DNA from: an uncultured Caulobacter sp.
Lineage (GTDB): Bacteria > Pseudomonadota > Alphaproteobacteria > Caulobacterales > Caulobacteraceae
Direction: 5' to 3'
DNA: 64,000 bases
NCBI GenBank assembly: GCA_937925635.1
Contig: CALALX010000103.1
Span: 20,849-84,848, forward strand
This document shows, one piece after another, positions 8,840 to 16,663 of this stretch (its first letter is position 1; each line of letters begins with the position of its first letter). Under the pieces are notes generated by a model. The model was given only the letters and a program-made list of their open reading frames with translations. It did no database searches and was not told where the DNA came from. The position numbers were made by a program, and so were the translations under genes.

Positions 8840-8945
8840 CGGGCTTCGACACGCGACCTGCGGTCGCTGCTCAGCATGACTATGGTGATTGGCCTTCTCT
8901 CTCAGTCATCCTGAGCAGCCGTGCAGCGGCGTGTCGAAGGACGCA
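8840..8945. repeat. intergenic inverted repeat, TTCGACACGC/GCTGCTCAG family, copy 1
   Basis: Two imperfect half-elements in opposite orientation. The left half reads GCTTCGACACGC..GCTGCTCAGCATGACT; the right half is its near reverse complement, ending GCGTGTCGAAGGACGC. A 20-25 bp spacer separates them. The same arrangement recurs at 20360-20475. It lies between two co-directional genes and contains no supported ORF. Its REP/BIME-like nature is inferred from form only. Confidence 0.7.
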
Positions 8946-8985
8946 GGGCCTGTCCGCTCATTCGAAGCCCCGCTATACCGCGCCG

Positions 8986-9906
8986 GTGACCGACACCCCT
9001 GACACCCATGCCGTCTACGGCGCTCCTCCGCGCGAGGTCGTGGACGCCCCTGCCGGCGCGATCCGCATCTCGCCGCTGACGCCCGGCTCGCCGCTGCTGG
9101 AAGACCTCGCGCCCGGCTCGCTCGACAGCGTGACCCTGCTCGCCCCGCCGGGGACGGCCGAGCGCCGCTACGCCCTGGCCCTGGCCCTGCGCGCCCTGAA
9201 GGACGGCGGTCGGCTGGTCGCCGCGGCGCCCAAGGACAAGGGCGGCTCGCGCCTGCGCAAGGAGCTGGAGGCCTTCGGCTGCACGGTCAATGAGGACAGC
9301 CGCCGCCACCACCGCATCGCCACCGTGCGCAAGCCCGCCGCGCCGGTCGGGCTCGACGCCGCCATCGCCGAGGGCGCGCCGCGGCTGCACCCGGGCCTGG
9401 GACTCTGGACCCAGCCGGGCGTGTTCAGCTGGGACCGCATCGACCCCGGCAGCGCGCTGCTGGTGAAGTCGCTGCCGCCGATGGCCGGCAAGGGCGCCGA
9501 CCTGGGCGCCGGCATCGGCTATCTCGCCCACACGATCCTGACCTCGCCGAAGGTCGAGAAGCTGACGCTGATCGAGATCGACGGCCGAGCGGCCGCGGCG
9601 GCGACGCGCAACGTCGCCGATCCGCGGGCGGAGGTCCTTTGGGCGGACGTCCGGTCCAGCGGCGTCGCGCCGGCCAGCCTCGACTTCGTGGTCATGAATC
9701 CGCCGTTCCACGACGCCGGGGTCGAGGACAAGCAACTGGGCCAGGCCTTCATCCGGCAGGCGGCCGCGCTGCTGCGCAAGGGTGGGGTGCTGTGGCTCGT
9801 GGCCAACCGGCACCTGCCTTACGAGCATGTGCTGGGCGAGCTGTTCCGCAACGTCCAGCCGCGGGCCGACGCCGGCGGCTACAAGGTCATCGAGGCGGTG
9901 AAGTGA
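8986..9906 (+). CDS. RsmC-like class I SAM-dependent rRNA methyltransferase
   Basis: 306-residue protein with two tandem Rossmann-like halves, as in RsmC. The N-terminal half is degenerate (residues 1-130). The C-terminal half holds the SAM motif (GADLGAGIGYLAHTIL), an acidic strand end (LIEID) and the catalytic NPPFH motif (VMNPPFHDAG) typical of guanine-N2 methyltransferases. RsmC methylates G1207 of 16S rRNA; that exact target is inferred. The start is GTG 8986 with no clear Shine-Dalgarno. Its stop overlaps the start of the next gene (GTGA), coupling it to a second rRNA-modification enzyme, which strengthens the call. Confidence 0.85.
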   Translation: MTDTPDTHAVYGAPPREVVDAPAGAIRISPLTPGSPLLEDLAPGSLDSVTLLAPPGTAERRYALALALRALKDGGRLVAAAPKDKGGSRLRKELEAFGCTVNEDSRRHHRIATVRKPAAPVGLDAAIAEGAPRLHPGLGLWTQPGVFSWDRIDPGSALLVKSLPPMAGKGADLGAGIGYLAHTILTSPKVEKLTLIEIDGRAAAAATRNVADPRAEVLWADVRSSGVAPASLDFVVMNPPFHDAGVEDKQLGQAFIRQAAALLRKGGVLWLVANRHLPYEHVLGELFRNVQPRADAGGYKVIEAVK

Positions 9907-10637
9907 GCAGGGCGGCGACCATCCGGCTCGACCGGCTGCTGGCCAACCTCGGCTACGGCTCGCGCAAGGAAGTCCAGGCCCTGGCCCGCCACGGCCGTGT
10001 GCTGATCGACGGCGAGGCTGTCCAAGACGCCGAGCAGCGCCTTGCCCTAACGCCGGACCTTCAGGGCCGGCTGACCGTGAACGGCCAGCCGATCGACCCC
10101 CTGCCCGGCATGGCCCTGATGCTGAACAAGCCGCTCGGCGTCACCTGTTCGCACAAGGAGTCCGGCCCGCTGGTCTACGACCTGCTGCCGACGCGATGGC
10201 GGGCCCGCGATCCGGCCATCTCCACCATCGGCCGTCTCGACAAGGACACCTCGGGCCTTCTGCTGATGACCGACGACGGCGCCCTGCTGCACCGGGTCAT
10301 CTCGCCGAAACACCATGTGGCCAAACGCTACCTCGCCACCCTCGATCGACCCCTGCGCGGCGATGAGGCGGCGGCGTTCGCGTCCGGCGCGCTGATGCTC
10401 GAGGGCGAGACCAAGCCCCTGCTGCCCGCGACGCTGGAGGTGCTGTCGCCGACCTCGGCGCGGCTGACCATCACCGAAGGGCGCTATCACCAGGTGCGCC
10501 GGATGTTCGCGGCCATGGGCAACCATGTGCTGGCCCTGCACCGCGAGAGCCTCGGCGGCCTGTCGCTTCCGACAGACCTGGAGCCCGGCGGCTGGCGACT
10601 TCTGACGGCCGGGGACATCGCCGCCGTCTTTGCTTGA
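9903..10637 (+). CDS. rsuA: RsuA-family 16S rRNA pseudouridine synthase
   Basis: 244-residue RluA/RsuA-superfamily enzyme. An N-terminal S4 RNA-binding domain (RLDRLLANLGYGSRKEVQ, residues about 8-60) is followed by the synthase domain with motif II GRLDKDTSGLLLMT carrying the catalytic Asp. The C-terminal KHHVAKRYLATL and EGRYHQVRRMFAAMGNHV blocks are typical of RsuA, which modifies U516 of 16S rRNA, rather than RluB. It starts with GTG inside the stop of the RsmC-like gene (4-nt overlap), so the two are translationally coupled. The stop lies 10 nt before the convergent WYL-regulator stop. Confidence 0.88.
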   Translation: MSRAATIRLDRLLANLGYGSRKEVQALARHGRVLIDGEAVQDAEQRLALTPDLQGRLTVNGQPIDPLPGMALMLNKPLGVTCSHKESGPLVYDLLPTRWRARDPAISTIGRLDKDTSGLLLMTDDGALLHRVISPKHHVAKRYLATLDRPLRGDEAAAFASGALMLEGETKPLLPATLEVLSPTSARLTITEGRYHQVRRMFAAMGNHVLALHRESLGGLSLPTDLEPGGWRLLTAGDIAAVFA

Positions 10638-10647
10638 AGGACCCGCG

Positions 10648-11364
10648 CTACGCCGTCGGCGAGCTCGTCCGCCAAGCCGCGCGCTGGTCCTCCATCGCCC
10701 GCCGCCACTTGGCGCGCAGGATCGCCGGCCGCTCAGGGAAACGCTCGTCCAGAAAGGCGGCCTGCGCGACGCGATCCGTGCGGAAGGATCGGAAGTCTTC
10801 GCGCAACTCGCACCAGCCGATCAGCAGGCGCTTGGTCTCCATGTAACCGACCGTCACCGGCCAGATCACGCGGTCGGTCGGGCGATCCTGCTCGTCGCGG
10901 TAGCTCAGCCTGATCTTCCGGCCGCCATGGATCGCGGCGCGCACCTGGACCATGTCGATGTTGTCCGGCTCGTTGCGCCAGCTCGGCGTCGCCCGGACCG
11001 ACGGCTCAAGCACGATGGGCCGCAGATTGTCGGGCACCGCCTCGGCGATCTTGGCGATCAGATCGTTGGCGGCCCGCGCCAGCGCCGGATCACCGCGCCC
11101 GGCCACCCACTGGGCGCCCAACACGGCGGCCTCGATCTCGTCGGGCGTCAGCATCAGCGGCGGCATGTCGTAGCCATCCTCCAGGACATAGCCGACGCCG
11201 GCCTCGCCCCGGATGGGCGCCCGCTGGCCGACGAGGGCGGCGATGTCGCGGTAGATCGACCGTTTCGAGGTCTCCAGCTCCCGCGCCAGCGCATCGGCCG
11301 TGACCGGCGCGCGTCCACGCCGCAGAATCTGGATGATCTGGAACAGTCTTTCCGCGCGTCTCAT
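10648..11364 (-). CDS. YafY-type HTH/WYL transcriptional regulator
   Basis: 238 residues. The N-terminal DeoR-like winged helix (RRAERLFQIIQILRRGRAPV, then TADALARELETSKRSIYRDI) is followed by a WYL domain (roughly residues 125-200; the signature appears as IRLSYRDEQD and WPVTVGYMETKRLLIGWCEL). WYL regulators sense small molecules or nucleic acids; the ligand here is unknown. The start at 11364 is fixed by GGGAGGGTGCG-ATG. Upstream, 11383-11406 contains CTGCTG...CAGCAG arms around ACAGCATTGTGG, a possible autoregulatory site. Confidence 0.85.
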   Translation of the reverse strand: MRRAERLFQIIQILRRGRAPVTADALARELETSKRSIYRDIAALVGQRAPIRGEAGVGYVLEDGYDMPPLMLTPDEIEAAVLGAQWVAGRGDPALARAANDLIAKIAEAVPDNLRPIVLEPSVRATPSWRNEPDNIDMVQVRAAIHGGRKIRLSYRDEQDRPTDRVIWPVTVGYMETKRLLIGWCELREDFRSFRTDRVAQAAFLDERFPERPAILRAKWRRAMEDQRAAWRTSSPTA

Positions 11365-11543
11365 CGCACCCTCCCACGTCCCTGCTGACAGCATTGTGGC
11401 AGCAGGAGCGACAGGGCAAGCGCTTCGTCCGCGGGCGAGCGGACGCGCGCGGCGGCGACCGATGCGAAGTCCCGCGGGACGCGGCGACGGAGGTTGGAGC
11501 GGCCTGGACCCGGTGTCCCTCCGAGGAGGGAACCGCGGTGAGG

Positions 11544-11921
11544 TCAGTCCTCGCCCGCCTCGCCCTCGGCCATGCTGCGGGCCAGCTGCATGAGGGCGGC
11601 GCGGGCCTTGGCGCTCCGGATGGCGTTGAAGGCCTCGACCAGTTCGGCCACGCCGCTGCTGGCGAGCCGCGCCAGCTGGGCGCCGTCCAGGTCTCCGGCC
11701 GAACCGCCCTCCTCGCCGACCAGATAGCCGACCGAGCATTTCAGCTTCTCGGCGATGCGCACGAGCATCGAGGCCGACACGCGGTTGGCGCCGCGTTCGT
11801 ACTTCTGAACCTGCTGGAAGGTGAGGCCGAGGTGTTCGGCAAGGACACCCTGACTTACGCCGAGCTCCCGGCGACGGATTCGAATGCGGGCCCCCACGCC
11901 CACGTCGATGGGATCGGACAT
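11544..11921 (-). CDS. XRE-family HTH regulator
   Basis: 125 residues. The N-terminal Cro/CI-type HTH (IRIRRRELGVSQGVLAEHLG, then LTFQQVQKYERGANRVSAS, residues about 12-65) is followed by an alpha-helical C-terminal tail. Stand-alone XRE proteins with this sequence style are widespread in Caulobacterales and often regulate cell-cycle or stress genes; no target can be assigned. It is the last gene, on the same strand, after luxR-luxI-ORF71, with a 79-bp gap, so co-transcription with the quorum-sensing genes is possible but not shown. Confidence 0.88.
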   Translation of the reverse strand: MSDPIDVGVGARIRIRRRELGVSQGVLAEHLGLTFQQVQKYERGANRVSASMLVRIAEKLKCSVGYLVGEEGGSAGDLDGAQLARLASSGVAELVEAFNAIRSAKARAALMQLARSMAEGEAGED

Positions 11922-12000
11922 GATCTAACCTCTCGAGCCGGCGCTACTCAAACTGGGCTAGCGCTCCTTGTCCGACTCTTACGGTCGGATGCACGCGAGA

Positions 12001-12216
12001 TTAGTGCGTCGTCGGAGTTGTGGCGAGGATCGATGAGACATCGTCGATGAGTGACAATGCCGCAGTCTCGCCTTCGGCTTCCTCTACGGCAGCAAGTTTT
12101 CGCAGGAGCACATCGACGATCCTTCGCCGGTCGGGCGTCAGTTGCTTGACCAGATCCAGGAACAGATCGTTCTCATCGGTCAGGAAGAGACTGTCGATAT
12201 CGAACGGAGCGCTCAC
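12001..12216 (-). CDS. 71-residue hypothetical protein coupled to luxI
   Basis: Starts with GTG at 12216 inside the luxI stop (GTGA, 4-nt overlap), so it is almost certainly translated with luxI. The sequence is acidic at the N-terminus (FDIDSLFLTDENDLFLDLVK) and then helical with mixed charge (TPDRRRIVDVLLRKLAAVEE), without a membrane segment, signal peptide or cysteine. I recognise no family. By position it recalls small regulators linked to luxI genes in other bacteria (for example RsaM in Burkholderia), but no sequence resemblance is claimed. Confidence 0.75.
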   Translation of the reverse strand: MSAPFDIDSLFLTDENDLFLDLVKQLTPDRRRIVDVLLRKLAAVEEAEGETAALSLIDDVSSILATTPTTH

Positions 12217-12917
12217 GCGTGCGCCGCCTGACCATAGGCGGCCGGACCGCGCCAGGCGGCCTCCAGGCCGGCCGGCGATGTGAAGGGGGCGGCGTCGCCG
12301 GGCTTCACCTCGAAGGCCGAGCGGCGAGCCAGGCCGTAGGCGCGGCGCAGACGCTCGATCAGGTCCTCGCTGACCGGAATCTCGTAGCCCACGGCCGCGC
12401 CGCCCTCGGGGTAGACCACCGGCAAACCGATCGGCTTGAGATCGAGCCAGGCGCGGATGCCGTAGGCCAGCAGGCCGACATCGACGGAGCCGATCAGCTT
12501 GGTGACTCCGCGGTCCAGCGCCGCCTCGAGCATCGCGACCCGGAATTCGCCGGCTCGCCGCTTGGCCTCGCCCACCGACCGCCCCTGCCGACCCGCCAGG
12601 TGGCGGGCCATCTCCCAGACGTCCGGGCGCCGCAAGCGGCGCAGATCGCCCTCGACACACCCTGGCATTTCGTCCAGCAGGATCGACCAGTCCGTCACCG
12701 GACGGACCCGGACGCTGACCTGCAGGCCGCCGCTCCGGTCGAGCATCATGAAGTAGATGGCCTTGTCGTCGTCGCCGCGGTCGTACTCGCCGCCGTCCTC
12801 GCGGACATCGAGTTTCCAGCCGCGCGTTTCGACGAAGACCTCTCGCCGCATGCGGTGCATGGCGGTCAGTTGGTCGGCGTACAACGCCCGCTGCGCGTGG
12901 GTGACGACGTGGATCAT
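12213..12917 (-). CDS. luxI: acyl-homoserine-lactone synthase (LuxI family)
   Basis: Makes an N-acyl-homoserine lactone signal from S-adenosylmethionine and an acyl carrier. The invariant LuxI residues fall at their canonical places: Arg24, Phe28 and Trp34 (MRREVFVETRGW), acidic residues at 46-51 (EYDRGDDD), Arg70 (SVRVRP), Glu102 and Arg105 (WEMARH). At 234 residues it is 25-30 longer than typical LuxI because of a C-terminal extension rich in Ala/Gly/Pro. The acyl chain cannot be read from sequence. It lies 106 bp downstream of luxR on the same strand and overlaps the following 71-residue ORF. Confidence 0.93.
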   Translation of the reverse strand: MIHVVTHAQRALYADQLTAMHRMRREVFVETRGWKLDVREDGGEYDRGDDDKAIYFMMLDRSGGLQVSVRVRPVTDWSILLDEMPGCVEGDLRRLRRPDVWEMARHLAGRQGRSVGEAKRRAGEFRVAMLEAALDRGVTKLIGSVDVGLLAYGIRAWLDLKPIGLPVVYPEGGAAVGYEIPVSEDLIERLRRAYGLARRSAFEVKPGDAAPFTSPAGLEAAWRGPAAYGQAAHA

Positions 12918-12968
12918 GGTCCGTCCCTCGACTATGCGCCGAGGATCGGCGAAGGACGCGCGCGCGGC

Positions 12969-12990
12969 CTATGGGGCTTTTACCCTATTG
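12969..12990. promoter_or_regulatory. candidate lux box upstream of luxI
   Basis: Imperfect 22-bp dyad in the luxR-luxI gap: CTATGGGG and CCCTATTG pair at 6 of 8 positions around an A/T-rich centre. It is centred about 62 bp before the luxI start, a normal distance for a LuxR operator at -42 of the promoter. The sequence does not match the Vibrio lux box, and the call rests on position and symmetry. Confidence 0.35.
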
Positions 12991-13023
12991 CCCCCAAGGG
13001 CGGCCGGCGGAGCGCGGCGGTCC

Positions 13024-13773
13024 CTAGAACAGGGGAGGCTGCACAAGGCCCAGCGCGAAGGCGCGCCAGGCGAGGCTGGCGCGGCTGGCCACGCCGAGCT
13101 TGGCCTTGGCGGCCTCGACATGGTGGTTTGCGGTCTTGCGCGAGATGCCGAGGATGCAGCCGATCTCGTCGTCGGACTTGCCCAGACAGATCCAGTACAC
13201 GCACTCGGCTTCCCGCCAGGTGAGCGGCTTCTCGAGTTCGGGGGGGGCGATGGGACGTTCGAGGAAGCCCTCGCCGACCACGGCGTAAAGGCTGGCGAGC
13301 GCATGGGCGGTCGATCGCTCGACATCGTGGAGCGTTCGCCCCTTCTCCATCTTCAGATCGACGATCGACAGGCCGCCGTTGATGCCGCGCACCGGGCAGA
13401 TCAACACCTCGGCGTTCCACCACTCGAAGGCTTCGCCAAACAGGGTGTCGGTCTTCTGCTCCATGCCGCGACCGGCGGCTTCGGACCAGGTGAACGGGTC
13501 ACGCGACTGGAACGACATCGGGATGGCCGTGTCGAAACGGGCATAGTTCTGGCTGAAGTAGTAGTCGACCCAGCCCTCTGGCGCGCCCTCGCCGAACACC
13601 GGCCGCGGCGGCAGCACCTGGCCGTCGGCCGAGAGCCGGATATAGACCGCGCCGGTGAAGCCGAGCGCCGCCACCGCCTCCTTGAAACGGGCGTTCAGCT
13701 CTTCGAGCGTGGCGAGACCCTGCGCTTCCTGCAGAAAGCGGAAAACCGTCGCCCGTGTGGTCTCGTCAAGCAT
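13024..13773 (-). CDS. luxR: LuxR-family autoinducer-binding regulator
   Basis: 249 residues: an autoinducer-binding domain (about 15-165) and a GerE-type HTH (about 185-245). Residues aligned with the ligand pocket of TraR/LuxR are present: Trp68, Tyr71/72 (GWVDYY), Asp81 (ARFDTAIP) and Trp96 (DPFTW). The Pro that normally follows Asp81 is Thr. The HTH contains LTWREAE and CLGKSDDEIG. ATG 13773 is chosen over GTG 13779 because GGGGAG sits 5 nt upstream of the ATG and overlaps the GTG. That GGGGAG is itself in a stable hairpin. It pairs with luxI immediately downstream. Confidence 0.93.
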   Translation of the reverse strand: MLDETTRATVFRFLQEAQGLATLEELNARFKEAVAALGFTGAVYIRLSADGQVLPPRPVFGEGAPEGWVDYYFSQNYARFDTAIPMSFQSRDPFTWSEAAGRGMEQKTDTLFGEAFEWWNAEVLICPVRGINGGLSIVDLKMEKGRTLHDVERSTAHALASLYAVVGEGFLERPIAPPELEKPLTWREAECVYWICLGKSDDEIGCILGISRKTANHHVEAAKAKLGVASRASLAWRAFALGLVQPPLF

Positions 13774-13779
13774 GCGCAC

Positions 13780-13794
13780 TCCCCGAAGCGGGGA
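13780..13794 (-). promoter_or_regulatory. hairpin sequestering the luxR ribosome-binding site
   Basis: The luxR leader reads TCCCCG-CTT-CGGGGA immediately before TGCGCATG. The 3' arm of the 6-bp GC stem contains the Shine-Dalgarno GGGGAG. If formed, the stem would hide the RBS and lower luxR translation. Basis: seen in sequence; the regulatory effect is inferred. Confidence 0.5.
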
Positions 13795-13865
13795 CCCTAT
13801 CCCTGCACCGCGAAGTTGAGAACCGCGACCAACGCGCCGGCCGCCAGTTTCGGCGCAGGCGCCGC

Positions 13866-14669
13866 CTATTTGTCGACAATCGCCTGCAGGGCTTCCGCCC
13901 CGTGCGGCGCCCGGACCTTTCCCTCATGGATGATGTAGGCGAACACATCGCGCGGCGCCTTAGGGGCCGCGCGGCCGACATCGACCTTGGGCAGGTCGGC
14001 CGGCTCGCCGCCGTCGGCCCAGGTCTTCAGACGGCCGGCCCAGGCCGCCAGGGTGGCGGCGTCATAGGCCGTCTCGTTGTCGTCCGAACCGGTCTGCAGC
14101 CGAGCATAGACGAAGTCGGCGGTGACGTCGGCGATTTCGGGATAGACGGCGTGGTCGGCGTAGACGCAGGCGACGCCATGCTTGCGCAGAAGCGCCGGGA
14201 ACTCTGGCGTGCGGAAGCTGTCGTGCCGCACCTCGACCGCGTGACGCAGCGGGCGCCCGTCGAGCGTCTTCGGCAGCAGTTTGAGGAAGCCCTCGAAGTC
14301 CTCCGGGTCAAACGCCTTGGTGTTGGCGAACTGCCAGAAGATCGGACCCAGCTTGTCGCCCAGCTCCGAAATGCCCTGGGCGAAGAACTTCTCCAGGCTC
14401 TCGCCTGCCCCGGCCAGCACCTTGCGGTTGGTGGTGAATCGGCTGCCCTTCACGGCGAACACGAACCCGTCCGGCGTCTCGTCGCGCCACGTCTTCCAGC
14501 TGTCGGGCTTGAAGGTCGAATAGTAGGTGCCGTTGATCTCGATCGACCGCAGCCGCCGGCTCATGTAGCCGAGCTCGTCCTTCTGCTTGAGACGGTCGGG
14601 ATAGAACACCCCCCGCCACGGCTCGAACGTCCAGCCGCCGCAGCCGGTGCGGATGGTTGGAGTGGTCAT
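13866..14669 (-). CDS. DUF72-domain protein
   Basis: 267-residue TIM-barrel-like protein of the DUF72 (YecE) family. Visible blocks: IRTGCGGWTFEPWRGVFYP at the N-terminus, INGTYYSTF, FVFAVKGSRFTT, FFAQGISELGDKLGPIFWQF and HAVEVRHDSF, all characteristic. The biochemical role is unknown; structural relationship to TIM-barrel endonuclease/isomerase folds has been suggested for the family. Start ATG 14669 has AGGAG 7 nt upstream. It is upstream of luxR on the same strand with a 92-bp gap that holds the luxR hairpin. Confidence 0.88.
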   Translation of the reverse strand: MTTPTIRTGCGGWTFEPWRGVFYPDRLKQKDELGYMSRRLRSIEINGTYYSTFKPDSWKTWRDETPDGFVFAVKGSRFTTNRKVLAGAGESLEKFFAQGISELGDKLGPIFWQFANTKAFDPEDFEGFLKLLPKTLDGRPLRHAVEVRHDSFRTPEFPALLRKHGVACVYADHAVYPEIADVTADFVYARLQTGSDDNETAYDAATLAAWAGRLKTWADGGEPADLPKVDVGRAAPKAPRDVFAYIIHEGKVRAPHGAEALQAIVDK

Positions 14670-14708
14670 CTGTCTCTCCTGGCCTTCAACCCATCCTATC
14701 AACTTCGC

Positions 14709-14835
14709 TCATCCTCGCGGAAGCGAGGACCCAGGCTTTGTTGAACGTGCACTCAGCGCGGGAGGCTGGCCGCGCGCAATCCCTCGCCCTGATTGCGTTT
14801 GCCGTAAACCTGGGTCCTCGCTTCCGCGAGGATGA
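14709..14835. repeat. perfect 27-bp inverted repeat pair (TCATCCTCGCG family)
   Basis: Left arm 14709-14735 begins TCATCCTCGCGGAAGCGAGG; the right arm 14809-14835 is its exact reverse complement. Each arm also contains the internal palindrome CCTCGCGGAAGCGAGG. A 73-bp spacer lies between. A diverged pair of the same design lies at 16664-16748. The arrangement resembles bacterial interspersed mosaic elements built from REP units. Confidence 0.8.
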
Positions 14836-15222
14836 GCGGAGAAGAATGGGAGGACAGATCACATTCGATCCACCCCCTCCCGGGCCTGCCGCATCCTGTG
14901 CTGGTCTCATCGCACGGGGAGGGCGCTCGGCCGGCGACCTTGGCGGCGGCGGGATGGAGTTCGAGCGGGGACAGCTGGCAGGGGGTTACTGTCAGGGTCC
15001 GGGGAAGCCTTGCCAGGCTCCCGCCCGTCGGAGGCGCTCCGGCTAAGCCCTAACGAAGGCTGCCGAGCGGAAGCTTCCGGATAACGAGCTTCGCGGAGCG
15101 TCACGGACTTTCCCACTCTTGCACCTTGCACACACAGACATCCGGGCAAGACCGGAGCGCTCCGCACCACCTCCCCAACCTTCACAGGCCAACACCCGTG
15201 AGGCGGCGAAGCCGTGTCCTCG
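14836..15222. other. gene-poor stretch with no supported feature
   Basis: About 390 bp between the DUF72 gene's repeat pair and the sdaA terminator-like hairpin. Several short frames cross it on both strands, but none has a ribosome-binding site, recognisable domain or convincing composition. It holds short GC-rich palindromic pieces (for example GGAGGCGCTCC near 15033). I cannot assign an RNA gene. Confidence 0.4.
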
Positions 15223-15249
15223 GGGACAGACACCTACAGTGTCTGTCCC
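15223..15249 (-). terminator. stem-loop downstream of sdaA
   Basis: GGGACAGACAC and GTGTCTGTCCC form a perfect 11-bp stem with a 5-nt loop, starting 13 bp after the sdaA stop. There is no poly-U tract, so factor-independent termination is uncertain, but the position fits a transcript 3' end. Confidence 0.5.
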
Positions 15250-15261
15250 GCGCGGGCATCC

Positions 15262-16653
15262 TCAGCACTCGACCCGGTTCACGGCCAGACCCACGGCCAG
15301 GCCGCCGAGCGATGTTTCCTTGTAGATCTCGTTCATGTCCTCGCCGGTGCGCTTCATCGTGGCGATGACCTTGTCGAGGCTGACGCTGTGCTCGCCGTCG
15401 CCCAGCAGGGCCAGGCGCGCGGCGTCGATGGCCTTGATGGCGCCCATGGCGTTGCGCTCGATGCAGGGGATCTGGACCAGCCCGCCGATCGGGTCGCAGG
15501 TCAGGCCCAGGTTGTGCTCCATGCCGATCTCGGCGGCGTTCTCGATCTGGCTGTTGGTCCCGCCCAGCGCCGCGCAGAGGCCGGCGGCGGCCATTGAGCA
15601 GGCGACGCCCACCTCGCCCTGGCAGCCGACCTCGGCCCCGCTGATCGAGGCGTTCTTCTTGTAGAGGGCGCCGATGGCGGCGGCGGTCAGCAGGAAGGTG
15701 CGGCGCCCCTCCGGCGTGCCCTGGTAGAAGCGGTCGTAGAACCGCAGCACGGCCGGGACGAGGCCCGCCGCGCCGTTGGTCGGGGCGGTGACCACCCGGC
15801 CGCCGGCGGCGTTCTCCTCGTTCACCGCCAGCGCCCAGAGGTTCACGAAGTCCATGGCGGCGAGCGGGTCGCTGATCGACTTCTCGACCTTGGCCATGAT
15901 CGCCTGGTGCACCTGACGCGCGCGACGCTTGACCGACAGGCCGCCGGGCAGCACGCCCTCCATCCGCACCCCCCGGTCGATGCAGGCTTCCATCGCCGCG
16001 TGGATGGCGTCGAGGCCGGCGATGACCTCCGCCTGCGGACGGCGCACCGTCTCGTTGGCCATCATCAGCTGCCCGACGGTGAGGCCGGCCGCCGCCGCCA
16101 TGGCCAGCAGCTCGGCGCCGGACTCGAACGGATAGGGCTCTTTCGGGCCCTCCTCATCACCGGTGTTGCGGAAGATCTCGTCCTCGTCCCGAACGAACCC
16201 TCCGCCGACGGAGAAGTAGGTGCGCTCCGCCGCGACGGCCTCGCCCGCGAAAGCCGTGAAGGTCATGGCGTTGGGATGCTGCGGCAACCGCTCGCGGCCG
16301 GCCCAGATGATGTCGATCGCCTCGTCGAAGGCGATCTCCGGACCGCCCGCACCGCCCAGTCGCAGCCGGCCGCCCGTCCGCAAGGCGGCGAGCGCGGCGT
16401 CGCCAGCGTCGGGGTCCAGCGTGGCCGGCTCGAAGCCCATCAGGCCCAGCAGGGCCGCCCGGTCGGTGGCGTGACCCCGGCCGGTCAAGGCCAGGGAGGC
16501 GTAGAGTTTGACGCCCACCCGGGTGACGCGGTCCAGCAGCCCCTGCTCGCGCAGCAGCGCGACGAAACGCACGGCGGCGGTCATCGGGCCCATGGTGTGC
16601 GAGCTCGACGGCCCGACGCCCGGCTTGAACAGATCGAAGACGCTGACGGTCAT
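15262..16653 (-). CDS. sdaA: L-serine ammonia-lyase, [4Fe-4S] type
   Basis: Deaminates L-serine to pyruvate and ammonia with an oxygen-labile [4Fe-4S] cluster. This is the fused single-chain form: beta domain (from SVFDLFKPGVGPSSSHTMGP) then alpha domain (about 190-463). Cluster ligands are Cys344 (EVGCQGE), Cys386 (LTCDPIGG) and Cys397 (IPCIER). The chain ends in Cys463 (NRVEC), the C-terminal cysteine that inserts in the active site as the fourth ligand in structurally characterised homologues such as the Legionella enzyme. The 463-residue length is normal. It stands alone, with a repeat pair upstream and a stem-loop downstream. Confidence 0.96.
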   Translation of the reverse strand: MTVSVFDLFKPGVGPSSSHTMGPMTAAVRFVALLREQGLLDRVTRVGVKLYASLALTGRGHATDRAALLGLMGFEPATLDPDAGDAALAALRTGGRLRLGGAGGPEIAFDEAIDIIWAGRERLPQHPNAMTFTAFAGEAVAAERTYFSVGGGFVRDEDEIFRNTGDEEGPKEPYPFESGAELLAMAAAAGLTVGQLMMANETVRRPQAEVIAGLDAIHAAMEACIDRGVRMEGVLPGGLSVKRRARQVHQAIMAKVEKSISDPLAAMDFVNLWALAVNEENAAGGRVVTAPTNGAAGLVPAVLRFYDRFYQGTPEGRRTFLLTAAAIGALYKKNASISGAEVGCQGEVGVACSMAAAGLCAALGGTNSQIENAAEIGMEHNLGLTCDPIGGLVQIPCIERNAMGAIKAIDAARLALLGDGEHSVSLDKVIATMKRTGEDMNEIYKETSLGGLAVGLAVNRVEC

Positions 16654-16663
16654 TTCAAACTCC

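Noticed and set aside
12969..12990. Exact match to the Vibrio lux box consensus
   Set aside because: The dyad does not carry the ACCTGTAGGATC-type sequence; it is kept only as a positional candidate.
14907..15233. 108-codon minus frame in the gap upstream of the sdaA 3' end
   Set aside because: Arg/Ser/Pro-rich, no RBS, no conserved pattern; it crosses a hairpin and repeat-like DNA.
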